From an uncultured Clostridia bacterium (GTDB taxonomy: Bacteria > Bacillota > Clostridia > Oscillospirales > CAG-272), in contig CAJONA010000097.1 of NCBI GenBank assembly GCA_905235755.1, positions 1 to 5,041 on the forward strand: 5,041 nucleotides of DNA, written 5' to 3'. The translations under genes and the position numbers were made by a program. Below, one piece after another: positions 3,455-5,041 of the stretch (the first letter of the stretch is position 1; each line of letters starts with the position of its first letter). Below the pieces are notes generated by a model. It searched no databases. It saw only the letters and a program-made list of their open reading frames with translations, and had not been told where the DNA came from.

Positions 3455-5041
3455 TCAGAATAAAGTGAGCTGATTTGTGACAGAAAGACCGCGTAAAACG
3501 CCGTTTGCGTCGAGAGTTTCGATAACAGCCTTCGTGACAGACGAGCGTTGTTTCAATTCTTCGACCGACAAAAATTCGCCGTCCTCTCGCGCATTTTGAA
3601 GTGCTATCGCCGCCGACTCGCCCACTCCCGGCAGTGCGCCGAACGGAAGCCGTATCTTTCCGTTTTCGGGCAGGAACAGTTTTGCGTCCGATTTATACAG
3701 GTCGACCGGCAAAAATTCAAATCCGCGCGCGATATATTCGTTTGCGAGCAAAAGAGCGTCGAGAAGCGCGCTCTCTTTTTGCGTGGCGTCTCTTCCCTTT
3801 TCCTTTAATTCGTCGATATTTTTCCGTATCGTCTTTTTGCCTTTCATAACTATTTCGGCGTCAAATCCCGTAGGTGCCGCACTGAAAAATCCCGCATAGA
3901 AAGAGATCGGGTCATGTATCTTGTACCAGCCGATACGTATCGCCGACATAACGTAAGCCGCCGCATGAGCCTTCGGGAACATGTACTTTATTTTACGTAA
4001 GCTGTCGATATACCATTCCTCGACGTTATGCTCGCGCATAGCGGCGACCATTTCCTCGGGGAGCACCTTGCCGGTTTTATTTTTACGCACAAATTCCGTT
4101 ATTTTGAACGCCATACTGCTGTCAAGTCCGTATCTTATCAGCGTGAGCATTATGCTGTCGCGCGTTCCGACGACGTGCGAAACGTCGCATATTCCCTTTT
4201 TGATAAGGTCCTGCGCGTTTCCGAGCCAGACATCAGTACCGTGAGTAATACCCGAGACCTGAAGCAGATCGGCGAAATTCTTCGGCTTTGCTTCCTCGAG
4301 AACGCCCATTACAAAATCCGTTCCCATTTCGGGAAGCCCGAGCGTGCCGATATTACTGTAAATGTTTTCGCCTTCTTTTACGCCGAGTTGTTCCGATGAA
4401 ACGAACAGATCATACACCTCCGGCGCGTTCATCGGGACGTCGAGGACGCTTGAATTCGAATAACGTTCGATATACTTGTATTTAGTAGGAATATCGTGTC
4501 CGAGCTCGTCGAGTTTAAGCAAGGTGTCGTGCAGATATTCAAACGTGAAATGCGTCGTTATGATGTTGGAATTCGGATCGTCGGCAGGATGCTGCACGGG
4601 GCAAAAATCGTATATCTCATACTCTTTCGGAACGACGACGATGCCGCCCGGGTGCTGTCCCGTCGTGCGCTTAACACCAACGCAGCCCATGGCAAGCCTT
4701 GTCTCCTCCGCCTTTGTCACTGTCTTTCCGACCTTTTCAAGGTATTTTTTTACATACCCGTAGGCTGTCTTGTCGGCGATCGTACCTATCGTACCCGCTC
4801 TGAAAACGTGATCCGAGCCAAACAGCTCGTTAGTATATTTATGTGCGTTTGCCTGATACTCGCCTGAGAAATTCAGGTCGATATCCGGCACCTTTTCGCC
4901 GCCGACGCCGAGGAACGTCTCAAAAGGTATGTCAAAACCCTCTCTTTTATACGGCGTGCCGCAGACGGGGCACACGCCGTCAGGCATGTCCGCGCCGCAG
5001 CCGTAGCCCTTTCCCGCCTCAAAATCCGTATGCTTGCAATT
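3455..5041 (-). CDS. polC: DNA polymerase III, PolC type, C-terminal part (5' end outside window)
   Basis: This is the C-terminal 528 residues of the Gram-positive replicative DNA polymerase; the frame stays open through the window edge, so the start is missing. The first residues (NCKH, then CPVCG at 24-28) are the zinc-binding cysteine region. Palm-domain catalytic aspartates are visible in VPDIDLNFSGEYQ (D53 and D55) and LLKLDELGHD (D178). Their spacing of 125 residues equals that of Bacillus-type PolC D973 to D1098, so the fragment starts near residue 920 of a roughly 1440-residue enzyme. The motif FPKAHAAAYVMSAIR follows. A helix-hairpin-helix (ALPGVG, about 469-474) lies near the end. 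The protein ends in QLTLF, a typical sliding-clamp binding pentapeptide. All active-site residues in this part are intact, so it should be functional. The next gene downstream is hup, across an AT-rich spacer. No GC-rich terminator follows the stop. Confidence 0.98.
   Translation of the reverse strand, partial: NCKHTDFEAGKGYGCGADMPDGVCPVCGTPYKREGFDIPFETFLGVGGEKVPDIDLNFSGEYQANAHKYTNELFGSDHVFRAGTIGTIADKTAYGYVKKYLEKVGKTVTKAEETRLAMGCVGVKRTTGQHPGGIVVVPKEYEIYDFCPVQHPADDPNSNIITTHFTFEYLHDTLLKLDELGHDIPTKYKYIERYSNSSVLDVPMNAPEVYDLFVSSEQLGVKEGENIYSNIGTLGLPEMGTDFVMGVLEEAKPKNFADLLQVSGITHGTDVWLGNAQDLIKKGICDVSHVVGTRDSIMLTLIRYGLDSSMAFKITEFVRKNKTGKVLPEEMVAAMREHNVEEWYIDSLRKIKYMFPKAHAAAYVMSAIRIGWYKIHDPISFYAGFFSAAPTGFDAEIVMKGKKTIRKNIDELKEKGRDATQKESALLDALLLANEYIARGFEFLPVDLYKSDAKLFLPENGKIRLPFGALPGVGESAAIALQNAREDGEFLSVEELKQRSSVTKAVIETLDANGVLRGLSVTNQLTLF

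Noticed and set aside
3981..4867. Several 65-123-codon plus-strand open frames opposite polC
   Set aside because: They lie opposite a strongly conserved coding region, overlap each other in different frames and show no protein-like features.

Overview
The window looks like a low-to-moderate GC, spore-forming Firmicute of the class Clostridia, probably an anaerobic gut-type lineage. Four things support this. There is a PolC-type replicative polymerase. A spore-cortex pair, YabP and YabQ, sits beside RqcP and a DivIC-like protein, an arrangement known from Bacillus and clostridia. The fumarase is of the oxygen-sensitive iron-sulfur class. Ribosome binding sites are A/G-rich and intergenic spacers are very AT-rich. 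Genus cannot be read from the sequence.

All confident genes are on the minus strand, so transcription runs from the high to the low coordinates. 5041-3455 is the C-terminal third of polC, which enters from outside the window. 3454-3265 is an AT-rich spacer with a good sigma-A promoter for the HU gene. 3264-689 is a compact six-gene series: hup, rqcP, yabP, yabQ, a short divIC/ftsB-like gene, and the alpha subunit of a two-subunit class I fumarase. 688-629 holds a perfect-consensus sigma-A promoter for an unrecognised 95-residue protein (628-341), which ends in a strong, apparently bidirectional terminator at 329-290. 295-1 has no gene I can call with confidence. It contains two perfect inverted repeats and ambiguous open frames, possibly the tail of a plus-strand gene.

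The series mixes chromosome architecture (HU), rescue of stalled ribosomes (RqcP), spore cortex assembly (YabP, YabQ), division (DivIC-like) and central metabolism (fumarase). Two intergenic hairpins cut into it. One lies between hup and rqcP, with its U-tract touching the rqcP Shine-Dalgarno. The other lies between rqcP and yabP, contains the yabP Shine-Dalgarno in its stem, and ends with six U directly before the yabP AUG. Downstream of these, yabP-yabQ-divIC are fused by overlaps, and the fumarase ribosome binding site overlaps the divIC stop. The layout suggests stepped expression: HU highest, RqcP lower, and the spore genes gated.

The points most worth a second look are the terminator fused to the yabP start, the fumarase alpha gene with no beta subunit beside it, and the unknown small protein behind a textbook-perfect promoter. 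I see no mobile element, CRISPR array, tRNA or rRNA, and nothing that amounts to a clearly new multi-gene system.
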